The notes: generated by a model from the sequence alone, not told the origin. A DNA stretch of 64,000 nucleotides from Spartinivicinus poritis (GCF_028858535.1 NZ_JAPMOU010000013.1:62001-126000); one strand, 5' to 3'. Positions 23,101 through 31,347 are shown, counted from the stretch's first letter. A program made the numbers and translations.

Positions 23101-26100
23101 GAAGAGATGAACTTAGTAATGAATTTAAAACAGTAGAAGTATTACCTGGGAAACCCCATTCAGTTAAATTATCCACCACTGGTCGGCCAGGACCAATGGG
23201 CAGCAGTAATTGGGAGGTTACCGCTGAAGTAACCGATGCCCATGGCAATTACGTGATGGATGGTACTTCCGTTAGTTTTGATTTAACTGGTTTTGCCAAA
23301 CTGGTCAGTGCTGAAACAGGCACTACTCATGGTAAAGCCAAAGCTGTCATTACGGGCACTGAAAAATGGGATGACAACATTCAGCTTAAAGTAATTTCGG
23401 GTAAAGGCATTGCTAAAGCCACCGCCAGTTCTGAACCGTTAACCCTGAACATTGTGGTTGATGACAAGTGGCGGCCTGGTACAACCTACCCGGTTGAAGT
23501 CACTGTGACCTCTGCCAGTGGTAAGCCAGTCAAAAATGCTGATGTCAGTTTATCCTCTGCTCATTTAATTATTAATAATGGGTTGGGTAAAACCAATACC
23601 CAAGGCCAGTTTACTGGTCAAGTAACAACCTATCCTATTGCAGGCAAAATCAAGCTAACGGCTCGGGTAGGTTATGGTGGTGTCACCCGTAAAACCATTG
23701 ATGTTGATTATGGTACTACCCCAAGCTTAACCATGGCTGATATTGAGCCATTAATTGGCGATCAAACTGCTTCTGGTACCATTCAATATCAACGCTATGA
23801 CAATGCCTTAATTGACCTCAACTACAGTATTTCCAAAATTTTGACATTACAGGGACAAGCGGGTGAGTCAAAGACACTCACATTAGGTGATGTATTTGAT
23901 CCGAACCTGCTGCCAACTGCTGCTTTTTATATGAATGCAGATGGTTGGCATAATGCGGATGAGCGTGGACAGTTTATAGATGATACAGGACGCTTCCGCT
24001 TTATTCGTGAAAATATCACGCTAGCAGCAGACAACAAGTTTGGCAAAGGCCATAGCTATCGCTTCGAAAATGAATCCCTTGTTCGCATACCTGACGCTGA
24101 TGCAATTAAACAAACCAATAACACAGGTTTTCGTGTAGAGATTAAACCCCAGCAAGCCGGCACCCTTGTTAACTTAGCACAAGGCCAATCATTACAGATT
24201 ACCAATACTGGCACTTTGATTTATCGAGTACAAACTGACCAAGGACACCAATGGGTAGAAAGCCAACCAGTGTCGTTCAATCAATGGCACACTGTCTCAG
24301 CCCGTTTTTATCAAGGCAAGCTTGAATTATACGTCGATAGTGCTGATCAGGTTTATACCACTAATGCCGCAGGCCAAATTGCTTACCGGGGCCAACAAAT
24401 TAAGATTGGTGAAAATTACCAAGGTTTAATGCGCAGCTTGCGGTTTTATGACTGGCAAGGCCAGCCTTTGGTTACGACAGTTGAAGGTGATACCCAAACA
24501 GCAGTTACTATAGATAGCAATGGTAAACAAACCGTTAATGTCGTTTCAGCCGGAAGGCTCCACAGCAATAATAGTACATTACGTTTAGTACGTGTTGCTG
24601 TCACTTCAGGTGATAATCATCATTACCTAAGCTTGATTGATACAGAATCATTTAAAAAGCTTGCCACTCATATTGCTGATGTGGGGTTAATCGGGCCTCC
24701 CATTCAATATGCCGCCATCACTGATATTGCACCTGATCCATACCCAACCAATATACTCAATTACGTAGTTCCACAAGCTCATGCCGGTTTATTTGGTGAT
24801 ATTTTAGGCTTCTTCTTCCCAGTGGAGGAGTTTGAGGTTGTTATTGAGCAAATAGGCTATTTAATTGAAGGCAATATGGAGGAGTTTGATGCCGTTGCCT
24901 TAGCCATGAATGCAGCTATTGTTATCGTGGATATTGTACCGCTAGCCAAACCTCTTTCACCCTTTATGAAGGTGATTAAACCGTTTATTGCCAAGCCAGC
25001 CAACCGCAAGTTTATTAAGTTATTTGCTGGGGTAATTGGTGATGTAACAGATAAAGTGGTCAAAACCCGAAGTTTTAAAGTGGTTGAGCCTCTACTGCCC
25101 TTCTTATTTATTGTTGCAGAAGTACTATCAGACGAAGAAGCACGACAGATGATACCCATCATGGTCAATGCCATCTCCAGTACCGAAGACTTTTGGAGCT
25201 GGGTAAACTACCTGGCCCTCCCCACCAACGGCTGGGAAGGTGATGGGCTACCCCCCTTAGTTAACCTGGTGGCAGAGAATAATCAACCAGAGTTGCCTTT
25301 ATCATTCTTGGTGGATCAGGCTTATGCATCAAAAAGTACAAAAAGAAAAAGAGCCGAAGGAAAACGTCTGGGACAAATGATCAATGAAGCATTTAAAGGT
25401 ATTCAAAAATCTGCACCCAAAAATGCTGGAGAAGTATTAACTAAAACACTTCATGAGGTTAGAGAAGCAGCCCTTGATAATGTAGATCTAAGACAGTTAG
25501 TTCATAAAGAACTGACTGTAAAAGCTGGTGCTGCTATAACATCAAATAAAGGTCGCCGATATGCATTCAACCTATTTAGAGGAAGAAGCAATAGAGGAAA
25601 AGTAAGCTCACGAATACCAATGTTAGTTATGATGGGGGTTGTCGCTTATTTAGAAGACAAAATGAATGGAATTTGTAAAACCAATAAGTGTAAATCTATA
25701 ACAATCCCGAAAGTAAAAGATAAAATCCGAAGTTTATATTACTCTGCATTCTTTTCACCACTAAACTCAGGCTTTTATAAAAATGACAATATTGGTGACC
25801 AATTCCATTTGGCCATGATTGCTGTTATGCACTTAAAACATGAAGCAGGTTTAGGTGGTGAAATTTTGGCCATTGAACCATATAAGAAAATTAGTCTATG
25901 GGGAAATCAAAAGGGTGAAATTGTCAACCTAACCCCTAAAAAACAATATGGGCGTTACCCAGATATTGTTGTTGCTAATACAGAGCACGAAAAGCCTATT
26001 TGGATAGAAGTAAAATCTATACAAGGAAGAAAAAAACCTTCAAACAAAAAAAGTTGGAAAGGTACAGAAATAGGTAAAGAATTTACTAACAAATGGAAAC

Positions 26101-26564
26101 CATGGGACTTAGATAGTAGAAGCCAAAACACTAAGGCAACCACCAAAAAGGCAGAAAGTAAATATTCATACCATAAACAATACTACTTAGACAAAGTTGC
26201 ATCGACATTTAACAAATTAATACCCAAAAATAAAACAGCTGAAGAAATGCAGCTATCAAGTGGTGTTGAGTGGTATCTACAAGGTTTTAAATTAACCACT
26301 ATTGCAGGCCCAACTCCAGACCAATTAAAAATTGTCAGAAACAGTATGGCAAAACTACCTAAAAAGGGACAAGGTACAGGCAAAGGGTCGATATCACTCG
26401 GTTATCGAAACTCAAATGAGTTTAATTATCCCGATAGCAAGAAAAGAGCAAATAAGGAAATAAACATCATTACGGTTAAGCGTTGGTTTTTGTTAAATGC
26501 TAAAAACACTATATTTAATGGCATTAGCGACTTAGTTATTGATGAGCTGGTAAGAAATCGTTAA
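20151..26564 (+). CDS. Secreted polymorphic toxin-like protein with C-terminal PD-(D/E)XK nuclease signature
   Basis: The product has 2,137 residues. A signal peptide covers about residues 1-24 (hydrophobic LFSLAAAIFGLSQLPAYG). A carboxypeptidase-regulatory-like loop lies near 235-260 and an Asp-rich, EF-hand-like motif (DYDGDGTKD) near 378-386. Invasin/Big_1-like Ig segments lie near 995-1180 and a LamG/concanavalin-like region near 1265-1430. A hydrophobic helical stretch (about 1540-1690) resembles pre-toxin regions of polymorphic toxins. After about residue 1720 the codons become A-rich and Lys/Asn increase. The tail holds the pattern YPDIVVAN...IWIEVKS, with D1938, E1953 and K1955 fitting the PD-(D/E)XK nuclease core. 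I infer a secreted nuclease toxin with an exchangeable tip. No TcdB/RHS or TPS passenger domain is recognisable, so the export and delivery route is unknown. Confidence is high for the gene and moderate for nuclease activity. Confidence 0.85.
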   Translation: MLLKRLFSLAAAIFGLSQLPAYGLNPNGFEQGIHSGYVFARAIVKDKSGYPLWAEYNQAGGHTRIPVSGEQAAQSQVISGNTYRNFIKQYDDLKKLYNNQVELLPINQYNSFRKNNSLNSTLNQPIKNLPLLPADTKVVAIPALQHRGVTDGEQLVIKSFPVDLLNYPTINDNIQSLLIAENGEILYQSQNRIGYLTAFGTKKEGDQVEDSSEYKSSSISGRLQSFFAPIPGVSIESVTGYVNGYGVTDENGRYTTSYRVSPCPGFSYSPTVHSYTRLYYSNFNPRGKPTVPYYIQKQSYDLCDGRSAYINSTSIVGLMSHIDSQAATSLIPDNITRIDIPVAVHLVSGQVIFNNVEITEDRTTYTAEASPETLMLQEGLDYDGDGTKDRIVRGKINPDDGLFIDNAEGDLQGVYLSSNDRGDGKPNFTKLIDKQSHTTPQGLLKTISKADLANTDIYVFRESTGELITERVGLSDNEAKLRKETGISKNNNFYYQMMVRSPEDSFSIKRRLYDNWSDWQAKNKMNPALLEHKADHLRTGEPVRVIAINRATGYIGTALTTLGGTQAGGNITSPVPTIIMSPPNLKVWATRRYQPQGIKANSDAERHNIGNEGAALTSDYIIEVHTEWLDENDRPLPAELEGRGYTARLAKIVQDPSNSDDPLAASQIHEIAIDPGRRLQLVKFTEGNAGNFHYYFQVNGSPIDRENDFSSNPDHDGVLKYRPKTYVPLQVQLYDEKHTLARKAELQRLDKENEFEPIYHWVYRPELQFSVYDLEIDAIRRKTGDNKTVNIYGEKIPVISGSDNALEVAFDLISPAFNQLETIDGKREFVLAMGEQEYGFEVKREGSEQTIVFNNIEHLSEIEPEDYLTLRLFLNNDASNILWEYAFEYLAIDSRVAGHDLETNDTYYVTADDPVVPLIANLVGYAGRDEKDKKPLTIFWEDTANIGKFSPKAQTDSELGIFATDFTMPRTAGAKTVVKASLVRRDELSNEFKTVEVLPGKPHSVKLSTTGRPGPMGSSNWEVTAEVTDAHGNYVMDGTSVSFDLTGFAKLVSAETGTTHGKAKAVITGTEKWDDNIQLKVISGKGIAKATASSEPLTLNIVVDDKWRPGTTYPVEVTVTSASGKPVKNADVSLSSAHLIINNGLGKTNTQGQFTGQVTTYPIAGKIKLTARVGYGGVTRKTIDVDYGTTPSLTMADIEPLIGDQTASGTIQYQRYDNALIDLNYSISKILTLQGQAGESKTLTLGDVFDPNLLPTAAFYMNADGWHNADERGQFIDDTGRFRFIRENITLAADNKFGKGHSYRFENESLVRIPDADAIKQTNNTGFRVEIKPQQAGTLVNLAQGQSLQITNTGTLIYRVQTDQGHQWVESQPVSFNQWHTVSARFYQGKLELYVDSADQVYTTNAAGQIAYRGQQIKIGENYQGLMRSLRFYDWQGQPLVTTVEGDTQTAVTIDSNGKQTVNVVSAGRLHSNNSTLRLVRVAVTSGDNHHYLSLIDTESFKKLATHIADVGLIGPPIQYAAITDIAPDPYPTNILNYVVPQAHAGLFGDILGFFFPVEEFEVVIEQIGYLIEGNMEEFDAVALAMNAAIVIVDIVPLAKPLSPFMKVIKPFIAKPANRKFIKLFAGVIGDVTDKVVKTRSFKVVEPLLPFLFIVAEVLSDEEARQMIPIMVNAISSTEDFWSWVNYLALPTNGWEGDGLPPLVNLVAENNQPELPLSFLVDQAYASKSTKRKRAEGKRLGQMINEAFKGIQKSAPKNAGEVLTKTLHEVREAALDNVDLRQLVHKELTVKAGAAITSNKGRRYAFNLFRGRSNRGKVSSRIPMLVMMGVVAYLEDKMNGICKTNKCKSITIPKVKDKIRSLYYSAFFSPLNSGFYKNDNIGDQFHLAMIAVMHLKHEAGLGGEILAIEPYKKISLWGNQKGEIVNLTPKKQYGRYPDIVVANTEHEKPIWIEVKSIQGRKKPSNKKSWKGTEIGKEFTNKWKPWDLDSRSQNTKATTKKAESKYSYHKQYYLDKVASTFNKLIPKNKTAEEMQLSSGVEWYLQGFKLTTIAGPTPDQLKIVRNSMAKLPKKGQGTGKGSISLGYRNSNEFNYPDSKKRANKEINIITVKRWFLLNAKNTIFNGISDLVIDELVRNR

Positions 26565-26577
26565 GGAGTATACAATT

Positions 26578-27438
26578 ATGACAACAATCGATATAAATGA
26601 TCCAAGCTGGATAAAAAAACGCAAAGCTGAGTGGAAGCATGTAAAATATTCATTAAAAAATCACATGCTATTTATTGAAAGAGAAGAACACAAATATTTA
26701 AAACAATATTTTTTAACTGGCAAAGATGAAGAATTAAATATAAATGGTGATTATCAAAAGCTAGTAGAAGACTTTGATGCCGATTTTTATTGGCTGCATC
26801 TTCTAGTTAGTATGTGGTTGCATCCCGATACCAGTAAAAAACGCTGGGTTAGTCATTGGGAAGCTATGACTGATAACTACCCTATACCTCATTCAATAAA
26901 CACCTACGAGGACAACAGAAGACTATTTTTTGATAGTGCAAACCAGGGCGGCGTATATACAGAGTATGGCGCCTTTGGTGGCCTAGAAGAAAGAATGGTC
27001 AAGTTTTTTGTATTAAGTGATCACTATACAGATGAAAAAATCTTAATAGAAAAAAGAGATGTTAAAATTATTCCATGGAAAGACGCCAATACTACTTTTA
27101 TATATATATTTGGTGGTTGCGGAGAATATTTTACAAAAAAAACTAAACAGGGTATAAAATCAAACCCATACGATCCTTATCAATACCTAATTCCTCTTAT
27201 GGTTGATTGCTTCAAATATTTAAATAAAAAAGAGTTTGAAGATGAATACTCAATTAACAGTTTAAAGATTGATATGCATAGTTTACTTTATGGGTTAAAA
27301 CTACAAGACGAATTTTATTCACAGCATATTGAATATGGTAAAAAAATTTACGATATTTTAGAGTCAGGCATAGCACCCAACTTTTTACTTGATATATGGA
27401 AAAAAGTTAAGACTGAAAAGCCAATATTTGATAAGTAA
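26578..27438 (+). CDS. Candidate immunity protein for the upstream nuclease toxin (unknown family)
   Basis: This 286-residue protein starts 13 bases after the toxin stop, with a clear ribosome-binding site (aaggagtatacaattATG). It has no signal peptide or membrane segment, so it should be cytoplasmic. It is rich in aromatic residues (FYWLHLLVSMWLHP; YGAFGGLEERMVKFF) and charged residues. Position, size and cytoplasmic location match immunity proteins of polymorphic toxins. The length is similar to PoNi-type immunity proteins for PoNe nucleases, but I could not recognise the PoNi motifs. Function is inferred from context only. Base composition is as AT-rich as the toxin tip, which suggests they moved together. 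Confidence 0.6.
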   Translation: MTTIDINDPSWIKKRKAEWKHVKYSLKNHMLFIEREEHKYLKQYFLTGKDEELNINGDYQKLVEDFDADFYWLHLLVSMWLHPDTSKKRWVSHWEAMTDNYPIPHSINTYEDNRRLFFDSANQGGVYTEYGAFGGLEERMVKFFVLSDHYTDEKILIEKRDVKIIPWKDANTTFIYIFGGCGEYFTKKTKQGIKSNPYDPYQYLIPLMVDCFKYLNKKEFEDEYSINSLKIDMHSLLYGLKLQDEFYSQHIEYGKKIYDILESGIAPNFLLDIWKKVKTEKPIFDK

Positions 27439-27469
27439 ATTTATTAGTTAGTGTTAAGAGGAAGTCATT

Positions 27470-27958
27470 ATGCCATTTTTCACCTTATGGGCCAAAAGTA
27501 GTTTTGCTACAAAAAAACAACTTGACCGAGCTTACTGGTTTCTACATGAAGATACCAGGCCAGATTTCGATGATGAAGTGGAAGAGAGTGAACAAGACGC
27601 TTTTGAATTTATAGAATCTATAGAAGACCCTGATTATTTAGAAAAGGTGGGAAAACAAGAGTTAATCTGGGAGCTAACTGTTAATAAACGCGAGTGGATG
27701 CCAGAAGAAATTATTGAAGGCATTTCCCTACTGGGAGCAACTCACTCAGATATCTTTTATCAAGATGAATACGACGTTCGTGTATATCAACATACCCCAC
27801 CCAAACCAGTAAAAACACTATATGAAGTATTAAATTATGATCAAGAAGATGAAATTCGAGATGAGCTATTAGAGAATAAGCTGATGAAACTTGATTATGG
27901 TTATGATGGGTTAATGTATATAATAAAAAAGATAGAGTCTGGCTATTTCAATAAATAA
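27470..27958 (+). CDS. Small acidic protein, possible second immunity or accessory protein
   Basis: This 162-residue soluble protein has many Asp and Glu residues (for example FDDEVEESEQDAFEFIES). It follows the 286-residue gene after 31 bases, with the ribosome-binding site aagaggaagtcattATG. No signal peptide, transmembrane segment or known family is recognisable. Inhibitors of DNA-acting toxins are often strongly acidic, so a role in neutralising the upstream nuclease, or an immunity gene left from an earlier toxin tip, is plausible. This is inference from charge and position. Confidence 0.5.
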   Translation: MPFFTLWAKSSFATKKQLDRAYWFLHEDTRPDFDDEVEESEQDAFEFIESIEDPDYLEKVGKQELIWELTVNKREWMPEEIIEGISLLGATHSDIFYQDEYDVRVYQHTPPKPVKTLYEVLNYDQEDEIRDELLENKLMKLDYGYDGLMYIIKKIESGYFNK

Positions 27959-27986
27959 ATCATCATTACGGAGTAAACAAAAAACT

Positions 27987-28457
27987 ATGTCAAACCCATA
28001 CGCAGTACCCGATGTCAACTTAAAAGTTGCTCAAGAACCAATACAGGAAATATCCACTTTACCAAGAATCAGTGCCTGGTTGGTTTTTTTATTTACTTTT
28101 ATCACGGGTGGTATCTACGGCATGTACTGGTTATACCACCGTAGCCGATTGATTAATCAGTTTTCACCAAAGGTGATTTCTCCGGTTTTAATCAACCTAA
28201 CCATGTTTACTTACATCGCGTCTTTCGCTGCTTCATTTGCGGCGGAAGACATAGTCATGATAATGATTAATTTAATTATCACCTTAATTTTCATTATTAT
28301 TTATATTGTTTTGCTTTTTGCGGTTAAAGATAGGCTAAACCTAGTCACCTGCTCTAACAAAGGTGACAAATACTTTGTGAGCAGTATTTTTACTCTCTTG
28401 TTTTTTAATATTTATCTGCAATATAAAATCAATCAGATTATTGATGGTGAGAGTTAG
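27987..28457 (+). CDS. DUF4234-like small membrane protein, copy 1
   Basis: The 156-residue product starts with the soluble stretch MSNPYAVPDVNLK. It then has a first membrane segment (SAWLVFLFTFITGGIYGMYW) and a Tyr-Arg rich loop (LYHRSRLINQF), followed by two or three further hydrophobic segments. It ends with the motif NIYLQYKINQIID. This layout resembles the DUF4234 family of unknown function. The start is preceded by acggagtaaac. The next gene is a paralogue sharing both the N-terminal SxPYAxPD and the C-terminal motif, so this is a tandem duplication. The link to the toxin cluster may be only positional. Confidence 0.65.
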   Translation: MSNPYAVPDVNLKVAQEPIQEISTLPRISAWLVFLFTFITGGIYGMYWLYHRSRLINQFSPKVISPVLINLTMFTYIASFAASFAAEDIVMIMINLIITLIFIIIYIVLLFAVKDRLNLVTCSNKGDKYFVSSIFTLLFFNIYLQYKINQIIDGES

Positions 28458-28529
28458 TAGTTCACTCCATAAAAAGCAGGTTTTCCTAAAAATTTAACAC
28501 AAACAACCCTAAGGAGTAAAAAAGTAGTT

Positions 28530-28997
28530 ATGTCTAGTCCATATGCAGCACCTGATGCAAGTTTAAATAGTAATAAAGCCATTGAAAACATTAGTGCATT
28601 CCCTCGTTTTAGTGCTTGGGGTGTATTCTTTTTTATGATGTTTTTTGGCTTTATCTACTACCCAGTTTGGTTCCACAAGAGAACAAAAGTACTCAACTCT
28701 ATTACCCAAAGACCTATTTCTGGTGTATTAACAGGAATAGCCTTAGTTGGGTACGTTGCAATGATACTGTCATTGTTTTTCATTTCTAGTTTGGCTTCAC
28801 TTGCCCTACTTGGCTTTATTTCTTTAACCATGACAGTTGTCTATATCATTTGGCTTTATGCATTTAGAAACCGGCTTAATGAACTGACTGGTTCAAAAAG
28901 AGGTGATAAGTATTTTGCTGGAGGCATTAAAACTTTCTTTTTCACCAACATTTACCTGCAGTATAAAATCAATCAGATTATTGATAGTGCAAGGTAG
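28530..28997 (+). CDS. DUF4234-like small membrane protein, copy 2
   Basis: This 155-residue paralogue of the preceding gene shares MSxPYAxPDxxL at the N-terminus, FPRFSAW before the first membrane segment, and NIYLQYKINQIID near the end. The middle membrane segments have diverged. A good ribosome-binding site (taaggagtaaaaaag) precedes the ATG. The two copies keep the same size and topology, so both are probably functional. The role is unknown. Confidence 0.65.
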   Translation: MSSPYAAPDASLNSNKAIENISAFPRFSAWGVFFFMMFFGFIYYPVWFHKRTKVLNSITQRPISGVLTGIALVGYVAMILSLFFISSLASLALLGFISLTMTVVYIIWLYAFRNRLNELTGSKRGDKYFAGGIKTFFFTNIYLQYKINQIIDSAR

Positions 28998-29050
28998 TTT
29001 TAGTCGGCTTTGCCTTCTTCCTTACTTAGCTTTATATTGCTGAACTCACT

Positions 29051-29077
29051 GTTCATGGTTAGTATAAAACCATGAAC
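29051..29077 (+). promoter_or_regulatory. Perfect 10-bp inverted repeat spanning the baeS start codon
   Basis: The arms gttcatggtt (29051-29060) and aaccatgaac (29068-29077) are exact reverse complements with a 7-base loop. The ATG of the kinase gene lies inside the right arm. In RNA this would fold over the start codon; in DNA it could be an operator. No strong Shine-Dalgarno sequence precedes this ATG, which makes structure-dependent initiation worth testing. Confidence 0.5.
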
Positions 29078-30496
29078 GACAAATCAAGCCTGCCTCCACC
29101 CCCTAGAATATTTCTCAGCATTCGCTGGAAGCTGTGCATTTTGGTTGTTATCGCTACTAGCCTGGTAGCTTTAACCATGTATAGCTTTATGCAGTGGAGC
29201 TTTGATCGTGGTTTTCTTCGCTACATTAACCAACGTGACAGTGCTCAACTTGAAAAACTGGCGCCTGCTGTCACTCGTTATTATGAGCAATACCAAAACT
29301 GGCAAGGGCTTGTGATTCACCCTCCCCGCTGGGGCGAGTTAGTCATTTCTGCCTTATCTCCTCGGTTAGCTAACCGCCTTACTCAACATCCACCACCTTT
29401 CAGGAGATATGTACGCCGTTTTTTGCTGTTTGATCAAGATAAACAATTACTGGTAGGCAGGGTGCCTAACACAGTAACACCACTGTTGCATTCTATTGAA
29501 TATCAGCAACAAGTGGTTGGCTATGTTGGGCTAATCCCCCGTAAAGAGCTGACTGAGTTTAACGACATTGCCTTTGCTGAAAAGCATCAAAAGCTGATGA
29601 TTATTATTACGGCAATTGTTGTAATTATCATGGCCCTGCTGGCCATTCCTTTAGCCAGTTCCATCGTTAAACCGATTCAACGGTTACGTATAGCCATGGA
29701 TCAATTGGCAAATCGCCAGGCCCATTCACCATTATCGACAAATCAACGCGATGAGCTGGGCTTACTCGCCAATGATTTTAATATCCTGAGCCAGTTATTA
29801 AGCCAACAGGAACAGCTGCGTAAACAATGGCTCGCTGATATTGCTCATGAATTACGCACCCCTATTAGTGTATTACAAGCGGAAATGGAAGCCATTGAAG
29901 ATGGCATTCGCCCTCTTAACCAAGACAGTATTCAATCGTTAAAAATGGACCTTGGCCGACTCACCCATTTAGTGAATGATTTACATCATTTAGCCCTTGA
30001 AGATATCGGTGCCGTTAGCTACCAGCTTTCTCAGCAGGCTATTATGCCTATCCTGCACAATATGCTTGAGCGACACAACCAACTCATCAGCACCCACAAT
30101 CTAGCACTTACCATTAAGTCTGACATTAGTGAAAACACAACAATCGCTGTTGACTCCAACCGAATACAGCAGTTGTTCACTAATCTGTTAGTCAATTCCA
30201 TCCATTATACAGACAGTACACCAGACAATCCTGGTCGTATTCAGGTTAGCCTTCAGCAACAAAATGGTGCTATCACTATCACTTGGGAAGACTCGGCACC
30301 CAGTGTACCAGACTCCGCCCTTCCCTTATTATTTGAGCGGCTGTATCGCGTGGATAGCGCCAGGCAGCGAGACAAAGGCGGGTCTGGCTTGGGGTTAGCG
30401 ATTGTTAAAGCGATTGTTGATGGGCATCATGGCACAATCAAGGCAGAGCACTCTGCTCTTGGGGGTTTAAAATTAATGATTGCTTTACCGCTTTAG
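29072..30496 (+). CDS. baeS: Envelope-stress sensor histidine kinase, BaeS-like
   Basis: The 474-residue kinase has two membrane segments (about 17-39 and 175-196) flanking a periplasmic sensor domain. A HAMP domain follows (about 197-250). The HisKA motif DIAHELRTPISV has the phospho-accepting His259. The HATPase_c domain shows the N-box near NLLVNSIHYT and the G-box GGSGLGLAIVKAIV. It would autophosphorylate and pass phosphate to the response regulator at 30676, which is strongly BaeR-like; that pairing supports the BaeS name. In enterobacteria BaeSR responds to envelope damage and controls spy and efflux genes. Here a Spy-like gene lies 3.7 kb downstream. Confidence 0.85.
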   Translation: MNDKSSLPPPPRIFLSIRWKLCILVVIATSLVALTMYSFMQWSFDRGFLRYINQRDSAQLEKLAPAVTRYYEQYQNWQGLVIHPPRWGELVISALSPRLANRLTQHPPPFRRYVRRFLLFDQDKQLLVGRVPNTVTPLLHSIEYQQQVVGYVGLIPRKELTEFNDIAFAEKHQKLMIIITAIVVIIMALLAIPLASSIVKPIQRLRIAMDQLANRQAHSPLSTNQRDELGLLANDFNILSQLLSQQEQLRKQWLADIAHELRTPISVLQAEMEAIEDGIRPLNQDSIQSLKMDLGRLTHLVNDLHHLALEDIGAVSYQLSQQAIMPILHNMLERHNQLISTHNLALTIKSDISENTTIAVDSNRIQQLFTNLLVNSIHYTDSTPDNPGRIQVSLQQQNGAITITWEDSAPSVPDSALPLLFERLYRVDSARQRDKGGSGLGLAIVKAIVDGHHGTIKAEHSALGGLKLMIALPL

Positions 30497-30518
30497 GAAA
30501 GTATCGCAAAAATTAATG

Positions 30519-30629
30519 GATATGGTGTAACAGGCTATTTTGTAGCGGCAACATGGATGTTGCTTTAGCTCTTGATGAGCCAGGGATGGCTCTTCAAGAG
30601 CGGCGAAGAATAGCCTGTTATTCCATATC
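30519..30629. repeat. Clover-leaf inverted-repeat element between baeS and baeR
   Basis: The outer arms are 30519-30539 (gatatggtgtaacaggctatt) and 30609-30629, 21 bases pairing with two mismatches. Inside are two further hairpins. One is gcaaca-tgga-tgttgc near 30547-30562. The other is a 15-base stem with one mismatch, starting gctcttgatgagcca near 30568 and closing at the matching ...aagagc near 30601. The whole 111-base unit folds as a three-way junction and separates the kinase from its regulator. It could be a mobile intergenic element, a structured RNA affecting read-through to baeR, or both. Confidence 0.6.
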
Positions 30630-30675
30630 AGGCACTAAGTTTATTTTCAACGCCCTTTAAGAAACTAAGTAAATT

Positions 30676-31347
30676 ATGAAGCCAATTCTGATTGTCGAAG
30701 ACGAAGTCAAACTAGCTCAGTTGCTGGCCGATTATCTTCAGCATGCAGGTTTTAACCCCTCAATGCTTCATGAAGGTACTGAGGTCGTTGCCTGGGTGAA
30801 AGCTAATCAACCAGAGCTAATTTTGCTGGATTTAATGGTACCTGGAATGGATGGCTTAGAAATATGCAAAGCAATAAGAAGCTTTTCCAATGTTCCCATT
30901 ATTATGGTAACAGCCCGGGTTGATGAAATAGACCGCTTATTAGGCCTTGAGCTAGGTGCCGACGATTATATTTGCAAACCTTATAGCCCTAGAGAAGTGG
31001 TCGCTCGGGTGAAAGCCGTGTTACGTCGTATTCACCCCCAGCCAAATACTGAAACCACTGCCAGTCCTTTGCAGCTAGACGCAGAGCAGCTATCAGCCAC
31101 CTATTTTAATGAACCTGTTCCACTGACTGCCATTGAGTTTAAATTATTGCAGATACTGGTAGATAAACCAGGCAGAATCTTCAATCGTCAACAGTTGATG
31201 GAGCGAATTTACGAAGATCACCGAATAGTCAGTGACCGAACCATTGACAGCCATATCAAAAAAATTCGCAAAAAACTTGCCCTTATTCATGATGAGCAAG
31301 AAATTATTCATTCGGTATATGGAGCGGGTTACACCTTTCGTGAATAA
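30676..31347 (+). CDS. baeR: OmpR-family response regulator, BaeR-like
   Basis: The product has 223 residues. The receiver domain shows the acidic pair E8/D9, the phosphorylation site D52 in LILLDLMVPGMDG, and K101 in DDYICKPYSPREVV. The C-terminal winged helix contains RTIDSHIKKIRKKL and the final VYGAGYTF typical of OmpR/PhoB regulators. The stretch GLELGADDYICKPYSPREV matches my memory of E. coli BaeR closely. It is co-oriented with baeS across a 179-base gap that holds a structured element. It should bind DNA when phosphorylated and activate envelope-stress genes; the Spy-like gene at 32775 is a natural candidate target. Confidence 0.88.
   Translation: MKPILIVEDEVKLAQLLADYLQHAGFNPSMLHEGTEVVAWVKANQPELILLDLMVPGMDGLEICKAIRSFSNVPIIMVTARVDEIDRLLGLELGADDYICKPYSPREVVARVKAVLRRIHPQPNTETTASPLQLDAEQLSATYFNEPVPLTAIEFKLLQILVDKPGRIFNRQQLMERIYEDHRIVSDRTIDSHIKKIRKKLALIHDEQEIIHSVYGAGYTFRE

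Noticed and set aside
20896-26383. Several 60-110-codon frames within the toxin gene on both strands
   Set aside because: They are shadows of the 2,137-codon frame without independent start signals.
26578-27438. Naming the gene as a PoNi immunity protein
   Set aside because: Length and position fit, but I could not see the family motifs, so only a candidate immunity label is given.
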